Positions 8,663 to 16,977 are shown, counted from the stretch's first letter. The stretch is DNA of 37,620 nucleotides from Paenibacillus alginolyticus DSM 5050 = NBRC 15375 (GCF_000422905.1 NZ_AUGY01000081.1:1-37620); one strand, 5' to 3'. Notes: generated by a model from the letters alone, not told the origin. Made by a program: numbers and translations.

Positions 8663-9466
8663 ACGCAACTTGCCTGGCAGTGTTTTGATAATCGAGGAGT
8701 CTTTTAACATCCACTTTCCTTTTTGCCATTTCCAAACAGAGATGACGTATCCAAGTGTATCTGCATTCGCAATACCCGTGATTCGTTGAGCACCCTTCAA
8801 CTCACAGTACCCATCTCGATCTACATCCATCGGCTTCAGGGCGCCAAAAGCATGAACATCCACAATAATAGGCTTCACTACCACGCCATTTTTGTACACA
8901 CCGAATTTCTCGTAATCGTCCTTGCGGTCCTTAATATCAATTTTGAAAGACTTCCCAGTCTCCTCAAGCTTCATCTTTACCACATAATTTTTCTTGAAGG
9001 TCGCCTTTACATGAAGGGGACTAGGCAGTGGGATTGCAGTCGGAACATTATTTTTCAGTGAGTAAATATAGTAGTTGGACAGCCCCCCACTGCCACCTGT
9101 TTCGGCGGAAACATAGATTTGAGGCAGTTTATCCTGAATAAAGTCACAGAAATCCATCTGCGGATTATATCCACCCTCAAGAGGGATGACAACATGAGTC
9201 TGTGCCTGTCCTATGACGGTAATGAAAAGCTTATCATAGTACGGACTGCTAGTATCCGACTTCATCCCTACTAGGGATACCGTATCTGGTTTGCCATCAC
9301 CAGTGACATCAATCTCACGCGTTTGTATAAGCTCGCTTTGCTGCGCGGTTTGTGGCGGCGGCAGCTCTTCAGCGGACACGAGTCCCCCTCTCCATAAGGA
9401 TGAGCTGCTCAATAGTAAGCTAATTACGACTGTTTGTAAGGCGATTTTAACATATTTACTAAACAT
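8654..9466 (-). CDS. Secreted VCBS/EF-hand-like protein
   Basis: This 270-residue exported protein has a basic start and a hydrophobic signal segment (residues about 8-32, cleavage near VSA-EE). Two calcium-loop-like motifs, DVTGDGKPDTV near residue 54 and DVDRDGYCEL near residue 216, flank a beta-rich middle. FG-GAP/VCBS-type proteins of Bacillales share this pattern, and several are secreted or spore-associated. A TAGGAG site precedes the ATG. The stop codon falls inside the 82-bp dispersed repeat, so the last residues (about RQG) are supplied by the repeat. The ancestral C-terminus may have been slightly different. The biochemical role is unknown. Confidence 0.75.
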   Translation of the reverse strand: MFSKYVKIALQTVVISLLLSSSSLWRGGLVSAEELPPPQTAQQSELIQTREIDVTGDGKPDTVSLVGMKSDTSSPYYDKLFITVIGQAQTHVVIPLEGGYNPQMDFCDFIQDKLPQIYVSAETGGSGGLSNYYIYSLKNNVPTAIPLPSPLHVKATFKKNYVVKMKLEETGKSFKIDIKDRKDDYEKFGVYKNGVVVKPIIVDVHAFGALKPMDVDRDGYCELKGAQRITGIANADTLGYVISVWKWQKGKWMLKDSSIIKTLPGKLRQG

Positions 9467-9663
9467 GTAATCCGACTCCTAATCATAGATTTGAATTCGG
9501 CTTATTATTTCAAAATTTTCCATTGGGTATGCGGAATGTTTAATTACTTTTATAGTTTGCCTATCGGCTTTGGCTGGTCGGTTTCTTTGCGTCAAAAAGG
9601 AATTCCTTCTCTGGAATCGAATGTTAAAGTTAACTACACACATGAATCGATGAGGTGCTATTC

Positions 9664-10608
9664 TTGAAAATTGATCGACTGCTTGCCATAACTATGCTGC
9701 TTTTGAACCGAAGAAGAATTAGCGCTAAAGAACTTTCGGAGCGTTTTGAGGTGTCGCTGCGTACCGTTTATCGCGACGTTGAGGCAATTAATCAAGCTGG
9801 CGTACCTGTCGTTTCCTATGCTGGGATGAGCGGTGGCTATGAGATTATGGACCAATATCGGCTGGATCGCCAATTTCTGTCCCTTGATGAGCTGCAATCT
9901 ATTATTGTCGGCCTCAAAGGAATCCGCTATACCGTCGGCGACCAAGAGATCAGCAACCTTCTTGATAAAGTCGGAGCTCTCGTGGCAAAATCGGAACAGA
10001 ATACCGTCGCTAATCTAAACAATCAACTTATTATAGATATGAATCCTTGGCGTGGCAACGATCAGGACAAGGAGAAAATGAACACCCTGCGTACTTCAAT
10101 TAAGGAATCTAAGCTGATTTCGTTCCATTATATTACTTCCCAAAGTGAGGAGTCTGTGCGAACAGTAGAACCTATGGGCATTGTGGTCAAAGGGTTTGGC
10201 TGGTATTTGTATGCCTACTGCCTGCTGCGTCAAGATGTTCGCATCTTCCGATTATCTCGAATGAAAGATATTGAAGTGCTTCAGAGAACCTTTGAACGCA
10301 AAGAAGGAAACTTAGAACAGCTAGATTATAGTTGGGGCAAAAGAGACCCCTCCTCGCTCATCAAGCTCGTGCTGCATGCACAGCCGAATGTTCGCGCTCA
10401 AGTAGAGGATTATTTCCGTCCTGAGCAAATTACCGTTCAAGCTGACGGCACTTTGATGATTACCTCCACTCAACCGGATGAATCGTGGCTTCACGGCATG
10501 CTACTTAGCTATGGTCCTAACCTGCGTATTCTCGAGCCGGCGCATATTGCAGCCATCATCAAAGATAAAGCTGAAAAAATTGTTCAACTCTACGCAAAAG
10601 AACACTGA
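9664..10608 (+). CDS. YafY-type HTH-WYL transcriptional regulator
   Basis: This 314-residue regulator starts at TTG 9664, chosen because GAGGTG lies six bases upstream and the product then begins MKIDRLLAI as in the family. An in-frame GTG at 9655 overlaps that site. Residues 1-60 are a DeoR-like HTH (ISAKELSERFEVSLRTVYRD). A WYL domain follows around 135-210, with the family signature as GWYLYAYC and the R-x-F-R-L-S-R strand. WYL domains sense small ligands or nucleic acids. In Bacillales such genes often sit beside DinB-family genes, as here. A terminator overlapping its stop separates the two transcripts. Confidence 0.9.
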   Translation: MKIDRLLAITMLLLNRRRISAKELSERFEVSLRTVYRDVEAINQAGVPVVSYAGMSGGYEIMDQYRLDRQFLSLDELQSIIVGLKGIRYTVGDQEISNLLDKVGALVAKSEQNTVANLNNQLIIDMNPWRGNDQDKEKMNTLRTSIKESKLISFHYITSQSEESVRTVEPMGIVVKGFGWYLYAYCLLRQDVRIFRLSRMKDIEVLQRTFERKEGNLEQLDYSWGKRDPSSLIKLVLHAQPNVRAQVEDYFRPEQITVQADGTLMITSTQPDESWLHGMLLSYGPNLRILEPAHIAAIIKDKAEKIVQLYAKEH

Positions 10609-10634
10609 CAGGACGTTGTCAGTGTTCTTTATTT
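10597..10634 (+). terminator. Terminator overlapping the yafY-like stop codon
   Basis: AAAGAACACTGACA pairs perfectly with TGTCAGTGTTCTTT (14 bp, six-base loop). The stem starts inside the last codons and is followed by TTTATTT. Confidence 0.9.
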
Positions 10635-10670
10635 ATAATGAGGGTATGAAGTAGGCACAACCAGTAAAAG

Positions 10671-10745
10671 AATGCTTACGACGTCAGTTTTTCTGGCGAA
10701 AAACTAAGCTAATGCTTACGTTGCCAGTTTTTCTGGCGAAAAACT
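10671..10745 (+). repeat. Two tandem 35-bp hairpin repeats before dinB-like gene
   Basis: Copies at 10671-10705 and 10711-10745 (period 40) share AATGCTTACG, five variable bases, then a perfect 8-bp hairpin AGTTTTTC-TGGC-GAAAAACT. The second ends six bases before the GAGGAGG ribosome site of the DinB gene, so it lies in its leader. AATGCTTACG recurs nearly unchanged at 27811-27820 before the DUF2500 gene. Confidence 0.85.
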
Positions 10746-10761
10746 CTGAGGAGGCTCACCC

Positions 10762-11262
10762 ATGTTCAGAACAATCGAAGATTTTGTAAATGAATGGAAT
10801 AATGAAACAAAAGCTACCCAGCGCGTACTGGACACTTTGACAGATGCTTCACTTAAACAGCAAATTGGGCCTGAACTCCGCACACTAGGTCAAATAGGTT
10901 GGCATATCGCCACAACAATTCACGAAATGTCCTCACGTACAGGTCTCAAATTCGACGCGCCCGAGGGCGAAGAACTCGCTCCTGCATCCGCCAAAACCAT
11001 TGCTGACACTTACCGCTCATCCTCAGCCGGGCTAGCCGAAGCTATCCAGGCCCAGTGGACAGATGCTAAGCTTGCTGAGAGCACTGACATGTATGGTGAG
11101 CAGTGGCTCAATGGCTTAACACTGCGCATCCTCATTTCGCATGAAATTCACCACCGTGGTGAAATGATCGTCTTGATGCGTCAAGCCGGACTGCGAGTTC
11201 CGGACGTTTACGGTCCGACTCGCGAGGATTGGTTGGAGCGCGGCATGCAGCCGTTGGTATAA
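10762..11262 (+). CDS. DinB-family metal-dependent protein
   Basis: This 166-residue four-helix-bundle protein of the DinB/YfiT superfamily has probable metal-binding histidines at H48 (QIGWHIA), H127 and H131 (SHEIHHRG). It ends with VPDVYGPTREDW, common in this family. GAGGAGG precedes the ATG. Members act as thiol-dependent transferases or hydrolases (bacillithiol S-transferases in Bacillales), but the substrate cannot be read here. It follows a WYL regulator and may be its target. Confidence 0.88.
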   Translation: MFRTIEDFVNEWNNETKATQRVLDTLTDASLKQQIGPELRTLGQIGWHIATTIHEMSSRTGLKFDAPEGEELAPASAKTIADTYRSSSAGLAEAIQAQWTDAKLAESTDMYGEQWLNGLTLRILISHEIHHRGEMIVLMRQAGLRVPDVYGPTREDWLERGMQPLV

Positions 11263-11395
11263 GTTCAGGGTAGATGAATGTAGCATGAAGTCGTATTGAA
11301 GGAGCAGGTAGGGCTTGAAGAGATGAAGAGGCTGACTCAAAAGGTTAAAAACCTAGCGAGCGGCCTCTATTTTGTTTCGATACGGAGCTAAATTT

Positions 11396-11587
11396 AACAG
11401 GAATTCCTCCTGTTCATTTGGCGTTAATTGCTCGAAACGGTCATTTAACTGTGCAACTTCTAGGTGCAAACCTCCCTCTAATTTAGGGGGCGAATCACTA
11501 TTCAGCGAGAAAACATCAGAAATAACGGGAGATTTTCCATGTAAACTAGATATTTATGAAAAAATACCCGAATTAACGGTAGGTTTT
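11396..11587. repeat. Diverged palindrome group between dinB-like and SDR remnant
   Basis: Four weak palindromes centre near 11405 (AACAGGA/TCCTGTT), 11460 (TGCA-C/G-TGCA), 11523 and 11574 (AAAA..TTTT arms around AACGG). Spacings are about 55, 63 and 51 bp. The last two are direct near-copies (AACGGGAGATTTTCCATGTA and AACGGTAGGTTTTCCATGTA). The gene-free stretch 11263-12084 holds this group and the next. An open frame at 11372-11752 crosses the palindromes and lacks a ribosome site. Confidence 0.5.
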
Positions 11588-11712
11588 CCATGTAGTGCAA
11601 CAATGAAAACAGGAGGCAGCCTAAAAATGAACGACTTATGGGACTGCCCCTTTTGGCTTTTTAGGGATCGTATAGATCAAAAGCATCTCGAACGTCGTTC
11701 GATAGGGCTTTC

Positions 11713-11965
11713 CCAAACGTCCTATTTGGTATATTCAGCTCCCACTTTGTGAATTCAAAGCCTGAATACACTTCCATTGGATCAAATCCAATGGAAGTAG
11801 GGCTTTGACAGCCTGCTTGCCAATTCCATTGGATCAAATCCAACAGAATTGCGCTTTTCGAGGCATGAGAGTCGATTCCATTGCATTCTATACAATGAAA
11901 TTTCCTGAAACACCAATTTTACTCAATAAATCGTAAATTCCATTGTATAATTTACAACAGAAACA
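11713..11965. repeat. Array of TTCCATTGGAT palindromes
   Basis: The best copy, 11771-11797, has perfect 12-bp arms (CTTCCATTGGAT and ATCCAATGGAAG). Diverged copies lie at 11822-11850, 11874-11902 and 11935-11965. A shorter one (CCAAA/TTTGG) is at 11713-11729. Centre spacings are about 63, 52, 52 and 62 bp. Spacer pieces also repeat (TAGGGCTTT at 11703 and 11798). The motif differs from the TTGTTGTA arrays, but the spacing does not. Confidence 0.8.
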
Positions 11966-12084
11966 GAAACTCCTACAGCTTCCTTACTCTCGGACATCAC
12001 TGTATTTGTATGGGATTTGATGATAGCCCACCAAACAATACTAGGCCTGACGCAATGAGCTATGCCAAAAAAGGAGACGAACCT

Positions 12085-12468
12085 ATGCAAAATCAAACGG
12101 CCATCGTAACGGGCGCTAACTCAGGAATGGGCCTGGCCACCACCGTGGCGCTAGCCAGCCAAGGCGCCAACGTCATCATGCTGTGCCGCAGCCGCCAAAG
12201 AGGCGAGCAGGCACTGATCGAGGCGCGGAAGCAAAGCGGCTCGGAGCGCATCGAGCTTATGCTTTGCGACCTCGGCTCCCTTGCGAGCATCCGTTCTTTC
12301 GCCGCGGAGTTCCACGCCAAGCACAATGTGCTGGATGTGCTTGTGAATAACGCGGGGGTCGTCACCATGAAGCGGCAGACTACAGCAGACGGCTTCGACA
12401 GATCTGTCGCGGACCCTAGAAAACTTTTGTTTATGTTAAATAACATAATTCCTGACAATTTTAAATAA
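12085..12468 (+). pseudogene. Truncated short-chain dehydrogenase
   Basis: The frame starts at ATG 12085 after AAAAAAGGAGA and codes for a normal SDR N-terminus: TGANSGMG cofactor loop, CRS after the second strand, a CDL acidic turn and VNNAGVV. It stops matching the family at ADGFD, just where an NHLGHF-like segment should follow. About 20 unrelated codons then lead to a stop at 12468. The Ser-Tyr-Lys catalytic part is missing, so it cannot be active. The break coincides with a perfect palindrome CGACAGATCTGTCG (12396-12409). Base composition changes there from GC-rich to very AT-rich, which marks a deletion or insertion junction. Confidence 0.8.
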
Positions 12469-12587
12469 AAAATAAAAATTATAAATTGGCGTCATTTATA
12501 CTCACATTAAGACAGATTAGGCTAATCAGCATGCGTGGTTATCCTTAATTTGGAATTTAAAACTGTACGATCGCCACGTTTTATGTT

Positions 12588-12621
12588 ATTATTAAATTAC
12601 GTAATTACGTAATTTAATAAT
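12588..12621. promoter_or_regulatory. 34-bp perfect palindrome, likely operator of the HTH-GyrB gene
   Basis: The segment reads identically on both strands over 34 bases. Its core is TTACGTAATTACGTAA and its flanks are AT-rich. It ends four bases before the GATGAGG ribosome site of the gene at 12640, where a bound repressor would block transcription. ArsR-type winged-helix dimers bind such AT-rich palindromes, so autoregulation by the adjacent product is likely. Confidence 0.75.
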
Positions 12622-12639
12622 TTAGATGAGGTGATCCTT

Positions 12640-13746
12640 TTGACCACAACACGGGATTATGGCACCGAGCTAGATGCATTACAGGCACAGATGAATGATC
12701 TTCAGCAGCTTGTCAGGCAATTGATTCATAACCAAGATGAAAGCTACCCAATGATTACTGAGAATACGAGCTCAGCTGCTGCTGGTCTCGGGAGTCTCTT
12801 TTACTCCGGGCAATATCGGGGAGATCAAGCTAGTTTCCGGTGGGAGCCACAAGAAAAGCATGTCCGTCAGTTAATTCAACTGGACGGCGATAAAGCAGCC
12901 AAAATCTTGGGAGCTCTTGCACATAAACAGCGACTGGATATTTTAAGAGCCGTCCTACAAGAGCCACTTACCGGACCCGATCTTGTGGAACGTCTGAACA
13001 TGGGGACAACGGGCCAGCTTTACCATCACATCAAAGCATTAGTAGGAGCAGACCTTCTCGTCCAAGAAGAGAGAGGCGGCAAGTATACCATTCCGGGCCC
13101 TCGTGCACTTCCACTTTTATTGCTGCTGGCGGCGGCTTCTGACCTCATGGACACAAGTGACTATTTAGCTATGACCGATGCAAGAACGAATGCGCATGCT
13201 TATTTGGGCGGAGCACAAGACATATATGATCCACACTTACTGCTATGGGCTGTTGTTGAGAATTGCATTTTGGAGCATCTGCATGGCACCTGCAGCGAGG
13301 TTAGCCTCTTTTTGCATGCGGATGGCAGCATCACAGTTGCAGATAATGGTCGAGGAATCCCCGTTCAAGCACTTCCGGGCAGTGAACACCCACGTGTTCA
13401 GACTGTTCTTACGGACATGAGCCGTCTAAGTGCAAGTGCTACATTCTTAGCACCCGGCAGTGAAAAAGGTATCAGCATGCCCGTCGTCAACGCGCTATCA
13501 CTCAAGCTTTCCGTTGAGATCAGGCGTGACGGCCGAGTGTTCCAACAGCACTATAAGCATGGGATTCCCCAAAGTGAGCTCCAAACCGTAGGAGTGACCA
13601 AGGAAACTGGAACTAGTGTTACCTTCCTGCCAGATCGCGATATTTTCAGTAAATCATTTGAGCTAAGCATGCTTGAGAAACAAGCCGAGGATTTTGCCGT
13701 TTTGTATCCGAAGCTGCATATTCAGGTTTGGAGTGATCTTGCTTAA
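12640..13746 (+). CDS. ArsR-like winged-HTH fused to a GyrB-type ATPase-fold domain
   Basis: The 368-residue protein starts at TTG 12640, seven bases after GATGAGGTG; a GTG at 12631 overlaps that site. Residues 10-32 look coiled-coil. Residues 84-152 form an ArsR-type winged helix (ILGALAHKQRLDILRAV, then TTGQLYHHIKALVGADLL). Residues 200-335 align by eye with the ATP-binding domain of DNA gyrase B: VVENCILEHL for VVDNSIDEAL, ITVADNGRGIPV for ITVSDNGRGIPV, and VVNALS after the lid. The metal-binding Asn (N208) and adenine-contacting Asp (D235) are kept. The catalytic Glu position is Ala (A204), and the glycine-rich lid is replaced by APGSEKGIS. It may bind but not hydrolyse a nucleotide. Its stop overlaps that of aroA by four bases. 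Confidence 0.85.
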   Translation: MTTTRDYGTELDALQAQMNDLQQLVRQLIHNQDESYPMITENTSSAAAGLGSLFYSGQYRGDQASFRWEPQEKHVRQLIQLDGDKAAKILGALAHKQRLDILRAVLQEPLTGPDLVERLNMGTTGQLYHHIKALVGADLLVQEERGGKYTIPGPRALPLLLLLAAASDLMDTSDYLAMTDARTNAHAYLGGAQDIYDPHLLLWAVVENCILEHLHGTCSEVSLFLHADGSITVADNGRGIPVQALPGSEHPRVQTVLTDMSRLSASATFLAPGSEKGISMPVVNALSLKLSVEIRRDGRVFQQHYKHGIPQSELQTVGVTKETGTSVTFLPDRDIFSKSFELSMLEKQAEDFAVLYPKLHIQVWSDLA

Positions 13747-15098
13747 ATAACCTCCACACCGACACCTAGCTCGCGCCAACGATCAAAAAAGTCTGGGCAG
13801 GTTTTCGAAACACATCCCGGATCCGAAATCCTAACGCCATCTACCCTTGCGCCGATCAGCGAAAGCGCCATCGCCATTCGATGGTCGTCGTGGGGGTCGA
13901 GCAGCGCAGGTTGCGGCTCCCCTGGGTACACCGTTAACCCATCCGCATGTTCCTCCACCTGAATGCCCAGCTTCCCAAGTTCCTCACACATCGCTGCAAT
14001 GCGGTCGCACTCGTGATGCCTGATATGCGCAGCATCCGTCAATGTAATAGGACCATCCGCGAATGGGGCCAGTGCAGCTAGTGTAAGCGTCTGGTCCGAC
14101 CAGCGCTGCATACTCACCGTGAAGCCGCCTTTAAGACGGTTTGTGCCCCTAACTTCAATGTAATTTTCACCATGCGTCACCGAACAGCCCATTTTCTCCA
14201 AAACAGTCAATAGCTCAATATCCGGTTGCCGTGTCTGCGCGGAAATTCCCTCAATACGCACACGTCCATTCGTCAGAGCAGCAAGTGCCCAGAAGTAACC
14301 GCAAGTGGATACATCCGGCTCCAGCCTGAATGTTCGTGCCTCATAAACACTCGGCTGAATCGTAATCGCCTGCCCATCCTCATGAACCTCCGGCCTCACA
14401 CCGAACGCCCACATCATATCTAATGTCATCTCGACGTAGTCCCGCTGCACAATTTGATCGGCGATCCGAATAGTTAGAGTTTCTTTCGCATAAGGAGCTG
14501 CGAGCAGCAATCCACTAGTAAACTGACTGGAAACCGCTCCGGAAACCGTCACTTCTCCTCCGTTAAGACCGTCCGCATGCAGCGTCAGCGGTACACATCC
14601 CGGATTGCCCTTATATCGGATATCCGCTCCCAAACTGGATAACGCATCCAACAAAGGTGCAAGAGGTCTTTCGGCCATACGTTTACTGCCATCAAGTGTC
14701 CACTCCCCATGACCAACGGCAAGCACCCCAGGCAAAAAGCGTGCCACCGTACCAGCAGCTCCAACGTACAAATCCGCTTTCGAGACAGACCACTGCCCTT
14801 CATTCCCCTTGACTGTAACAGAGTCCCTATCCATCTCGATTTCAACTCCCAGCTCTCCGAGCGCTTTCATACACCAATAGGAATCATCGCTTTGTAAAAT
14901 ACCCTGCAGTCGTGAGGTCCCCTTCGCTAGAGCAGCAATAAGGAGTGCGCGATTGGTGAAGCTTTTGCTGCCCGGTATCGTAATAGTCGCATCTACCGCT
15001 CCATGAAGCGGCGACAGCCGTACCTCCTGCCCTTCCAGATGTTGCGACCATGGAGATCTAGCTCTCCGGTCTGGTTCGTGCATAGTTGTTTCCTGCAT
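13743..15098 (-). CDS. aroA: EPSP synthase (3-phosphoshikimate 1-carboxyvinyltransferase)
   Basis: This 451-residue cytosolic enzyme makes 5-enolpyruvylshikimate-3-phosphate in aromatic amino-acid synthesis. Conserved parts are IPGSKSFTNRALL (K45), an AGT loop, SGAVSSQFTSGLL, the acidic DVS before the second domain, a HHECDR version of the usual K-E-x-D-R segment, and HDDHRMAMAL near the C-terminus. The loop normally written NAGTAMRP is AAGTVARF, replacing residues that line the phosphoenolpyruvate/glyphosate site. The start at 15098 was chosen for the purine-rich GGAGAGGGTGG upstream; ATG 15083 (AGGAAA site) is also possible. It stands alone, divergent from a LysR gene and convergent with the HTH-GyrB gene without a terminator between. 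Confidence 0.9.
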   Translation of the reverse strand: MQETTMHEPDRRARSPWSQHLEGQEVRLSPLHGAVDATITIPGSKSFTNRALLIAALAKGTSRLQGILQSDDSYWCMKALGELGVEIEMDRDSVTVKGNEGQWSVSKADLYVGAAGTVARFLPGVLAVGHGEWTLDGSKRMAERPLAPLLDALSSLGADIRYKGNPGCVPLTLHADGLNGGEVTVSGAVSSQFTSGLLLAAPYAKETLTIRIADQIVQRDYVEMTLDMMWAFGVRPEVHEDGQAITIQPSVYEARTFRLEPDVSTCGYFWALAALTNGRVRIEGISAQTRQPDIELLTVLEKMGCSVTHGENYIEVRGTNRLKGGFTVSMQRWSDQTLTLAALAPFADGPITLTDAAHIRHHECDRIAAMCEELGKLGIQVEEHADGLTVYPGEPQPALLDPHDDHRMAMALSLIGARVDGVRISDPGCVSKTCPDFFDRWRELGVGVEVI

Positions 15099-15207
15099 CT
15101 CATCCACCCTCTCCAATTGTGCATATCCTGTAAGCCAATTATAATGGGAGGTACAGACATAGATGAAATCACCAAATAAGCACCTTCCCATAAAGGAGCT
15201 CTATATC

Positions 15208-16089
15208 ATGATCCATTTGGAATGGTACCGAATCTTCCTACATGCCGCCAAAGCGGGCAATTTAACTAAAGCAGCCGAGGAGCTTTACATTACCCAACCA
15301 TCCGTCAGCTATGCAATTAAACAAATAGAAGCGGCTTTATCCATGAAGCTTTTTCATCGGAAATCCAAGGGCGTGGAACTAACAACTGAGGGGAAGCAAT
15401 TATTGCTTTATGTGGAGCAATCTTTTGCGCTTTTGGAGGCAGGGGAGAAAAAAATGTCCGCACTCAAGCACCTCACAGGAGGCGAGCTTCGTGTCGGAGC
15501 GAGTGATTCGTTATTCAAGCACTTCTTATTTCCTTATTTGGACACTTATCGTAAACAATATCCCGGCGTACGCATCCGGCTTTCTCACGGCAAAACATCG
15601 GAAATTACAGCTAGAGTCAAGGAGAGCAGCATCGATTTCGGACTTATTCATTTGCCAACGGCCGATGATCCCCATCTCGATGTCCAAACGATTATGACCC
15701 TCCAAGACTGCTTCGTGGGTGGCGAAGCCTACCGCGATCAAGCAGAACACCTACTTTCCGCGCAGGATATCAGCCGTTTCCCCTTACTGCTCCTATCCCC
15801 CGGAAGCAGCACTAGGCGTTTTATTGAGCAATGGTTTGCTGCCCAAGATGTCACGATCGAAGCCGACATCGAGCTCGGCAGCATTGATCTGCTTATCGAG
15901 TTTGCCAAACTCGGTTTTGGCGTTGCCTTCGTCCCTCGGTCATATGTCGTCAAAGAATTAGCTGAAGGTACGCTGCATGAGCTAAAGCCTGCCAAAGCCA
16001 TTCCTGCCCGCAGCATCGGAATCACCACTTGTCGAGATATGACGTCGTCTGTGGCGGCGGCTAAATTTCTTGAGATGCTTTCGTCTTAA
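15208..16089 (+). CDS. LysR-family transcriptional regulator
   Basis: The 293-residue protein starts at ATG 15208, with AAAGGAG eight bases upstream. Earlier in-frame starts lie within the divergent promoter. It has the LysR HTH (NLTKAAEELYITQPSVSYAI, then LFHRKSKGVELTTEGK) and a periplasmic-binding-protein-like effector domain (GELRVGASDSLF to the end). It is divergent from aroA with a 109-base spacer, the classic LysR arrangement, so aroA or its own gene is the likely target. The effector is unknown. Confidence 0.92.
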   Translation: MIHLEWYRIFLHAAKAGNLTKAAEELYITQPSVSYAIKQIEAALSMKLFHRKSKGVELTTEGKQLLLYVEQSFALLEAGEKKMSALKHLTGGELRVGASDSLFKHFLFPYLDTYRKQYPGVRIRLSHGKTSEITARVKESSIDFGLIHLPTADDPHLDVQTIMTLQDCFVGGEAYRDQAEHLLSAQDISRFPLLLLSPGSSTRRFIEQWFAAQDVTIEADIELGSIDLLIEFAKLGFGVAFVPRSYVVKELAEGTLHELKPAKAIPARSIGITTCRDMTSSVAAAKFLEMLSS

Positions 16090-16177
16090 CCGCTTAAACA
16101 ACCGATATATAAAATCGAGATGCAAATGATACGTACACAGCTACATAAACAGATACGTACGAACAAGTACACGTAAT

Positions 16178-16765
16178 CTACATAAAACGCTTCTCAATTT
16201 TTTTGCTAATCACGAGTGAGATCACAATAAATAAGGCCACATAGATCAACTCATACGGATTCTCAATGAATCGCTTAGGATCATGTCCGATGAAGCTAAC
16301 CGACAGCACCATGACCGCTTTTCCCGCCGCAACCGCAACCAAAAAAGAACGAAACCTCATGCCGACCAGCCCTGCTGCCATATTAATCACAACAAAAGGT
16401 CCTATCGGAAAAAGACTGAGTATAAATACATAGTTGAAGGCCTGACGGCGCGCCCAGAGGAGACTTTTTTGAACTTTGGGCTTTTGTGCCCAGCGCTCTA
16501 GATAAGGATGGCCGGCTACTTTTTTAACGATTGCAAAAGTCACCAAACACCCGCACACAATACCAATCCAAGAGTAAAGAAAACCAAGCCAGAGTCCATA
16601 TACAGCTGCATTTACACTAATAATGACAAGTGTAGGGAGCGGCGGAACGAACGATTTCATGAAGGGTAGAAGAAGACCGGGCAAAGGACCGAGTGAACGA
16701 TACTTGTCCAAGATCATCGCCAAATTTTCTTCCGTGAGGTAGGACAAAAGTTCTGTTATTCCCAT
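16178..16765 (-). CDS. TVP38/TMEM64 (VTT, DedA-like) membrane protein
   Basis: This 195-residue integral membrane protein carries the VTT domain: FVPPLPTLVIISVNAAVYGL, a cytosolic segment with GHPYLERW, then FPIGPFVVINMAAGLVGMRFRSF, and two C-terminal helices before a basic KKIEKRFM tail. The family is implicated in lipid scrambling and membrane homeostasis. ATG 16765 was chosen, with TAGGTG about ten bases upstream; a GTG at 16777 is in frame. It is a single gene, convergent with lysR. Confidence 0.85.
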   Translation of the reverse strand: MGITELLSYLTEENLAMILDKYRSLGPLPGLLLPFMKSFVPPLPTLVIISVNAAVYGLWLGFLYSWIGIVCGCLVTFAIVKKVAGHPYLERWAQKPKVQKSLLWARRQAFNYVFILSLFPIGPFVVINMAAGLVGMRFRSFLVAVAAGKAVMVLSVSFIGHDPKRFIENPYELIYVALFIVISLVISKKIEKRFM

Positions 16766-16825
16766 ATGAATGCACACCTACTCGCTTAACAAATTAGTTG
16801 GAGATTAGGATAATCTTTTGAATTA

Positions 16826-16865
16826 AAGAAAAAAGACCTCCAAAGGCATAATAGCACATGGAGGT
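16826..16865 (-). terminator. Terminator on the minus strand upstream of the VTT gene
   Basis: On the minus strand ACCTCCA pairs with TGGAGGT around a 16-base loop and is followed by CTTTTTTCTTT. It would stop transcripts coming from glpD, about 415 bases upstream, before they enter the VTT gene. Confidence 0.7.
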
Positions 16866-16977
16866 TCAGGCTGCTTATTTTTAAGTGAAAATCACTAAGT
16901 TGACACATAATGGATGACGCCTGGGGATAGTGTATTCTGTGCAAGATTAAATCCTCGTCGGCTCTACCTGAGCCTTC

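Noticed and set aside
11372..11752. Open frame of 126 codons after the DinB-like gene
   Set aside because: It crosses the palindromic repeats, has no ribosome site, and the product is Cys/Ser/Asn-rich low-complexity sequence.
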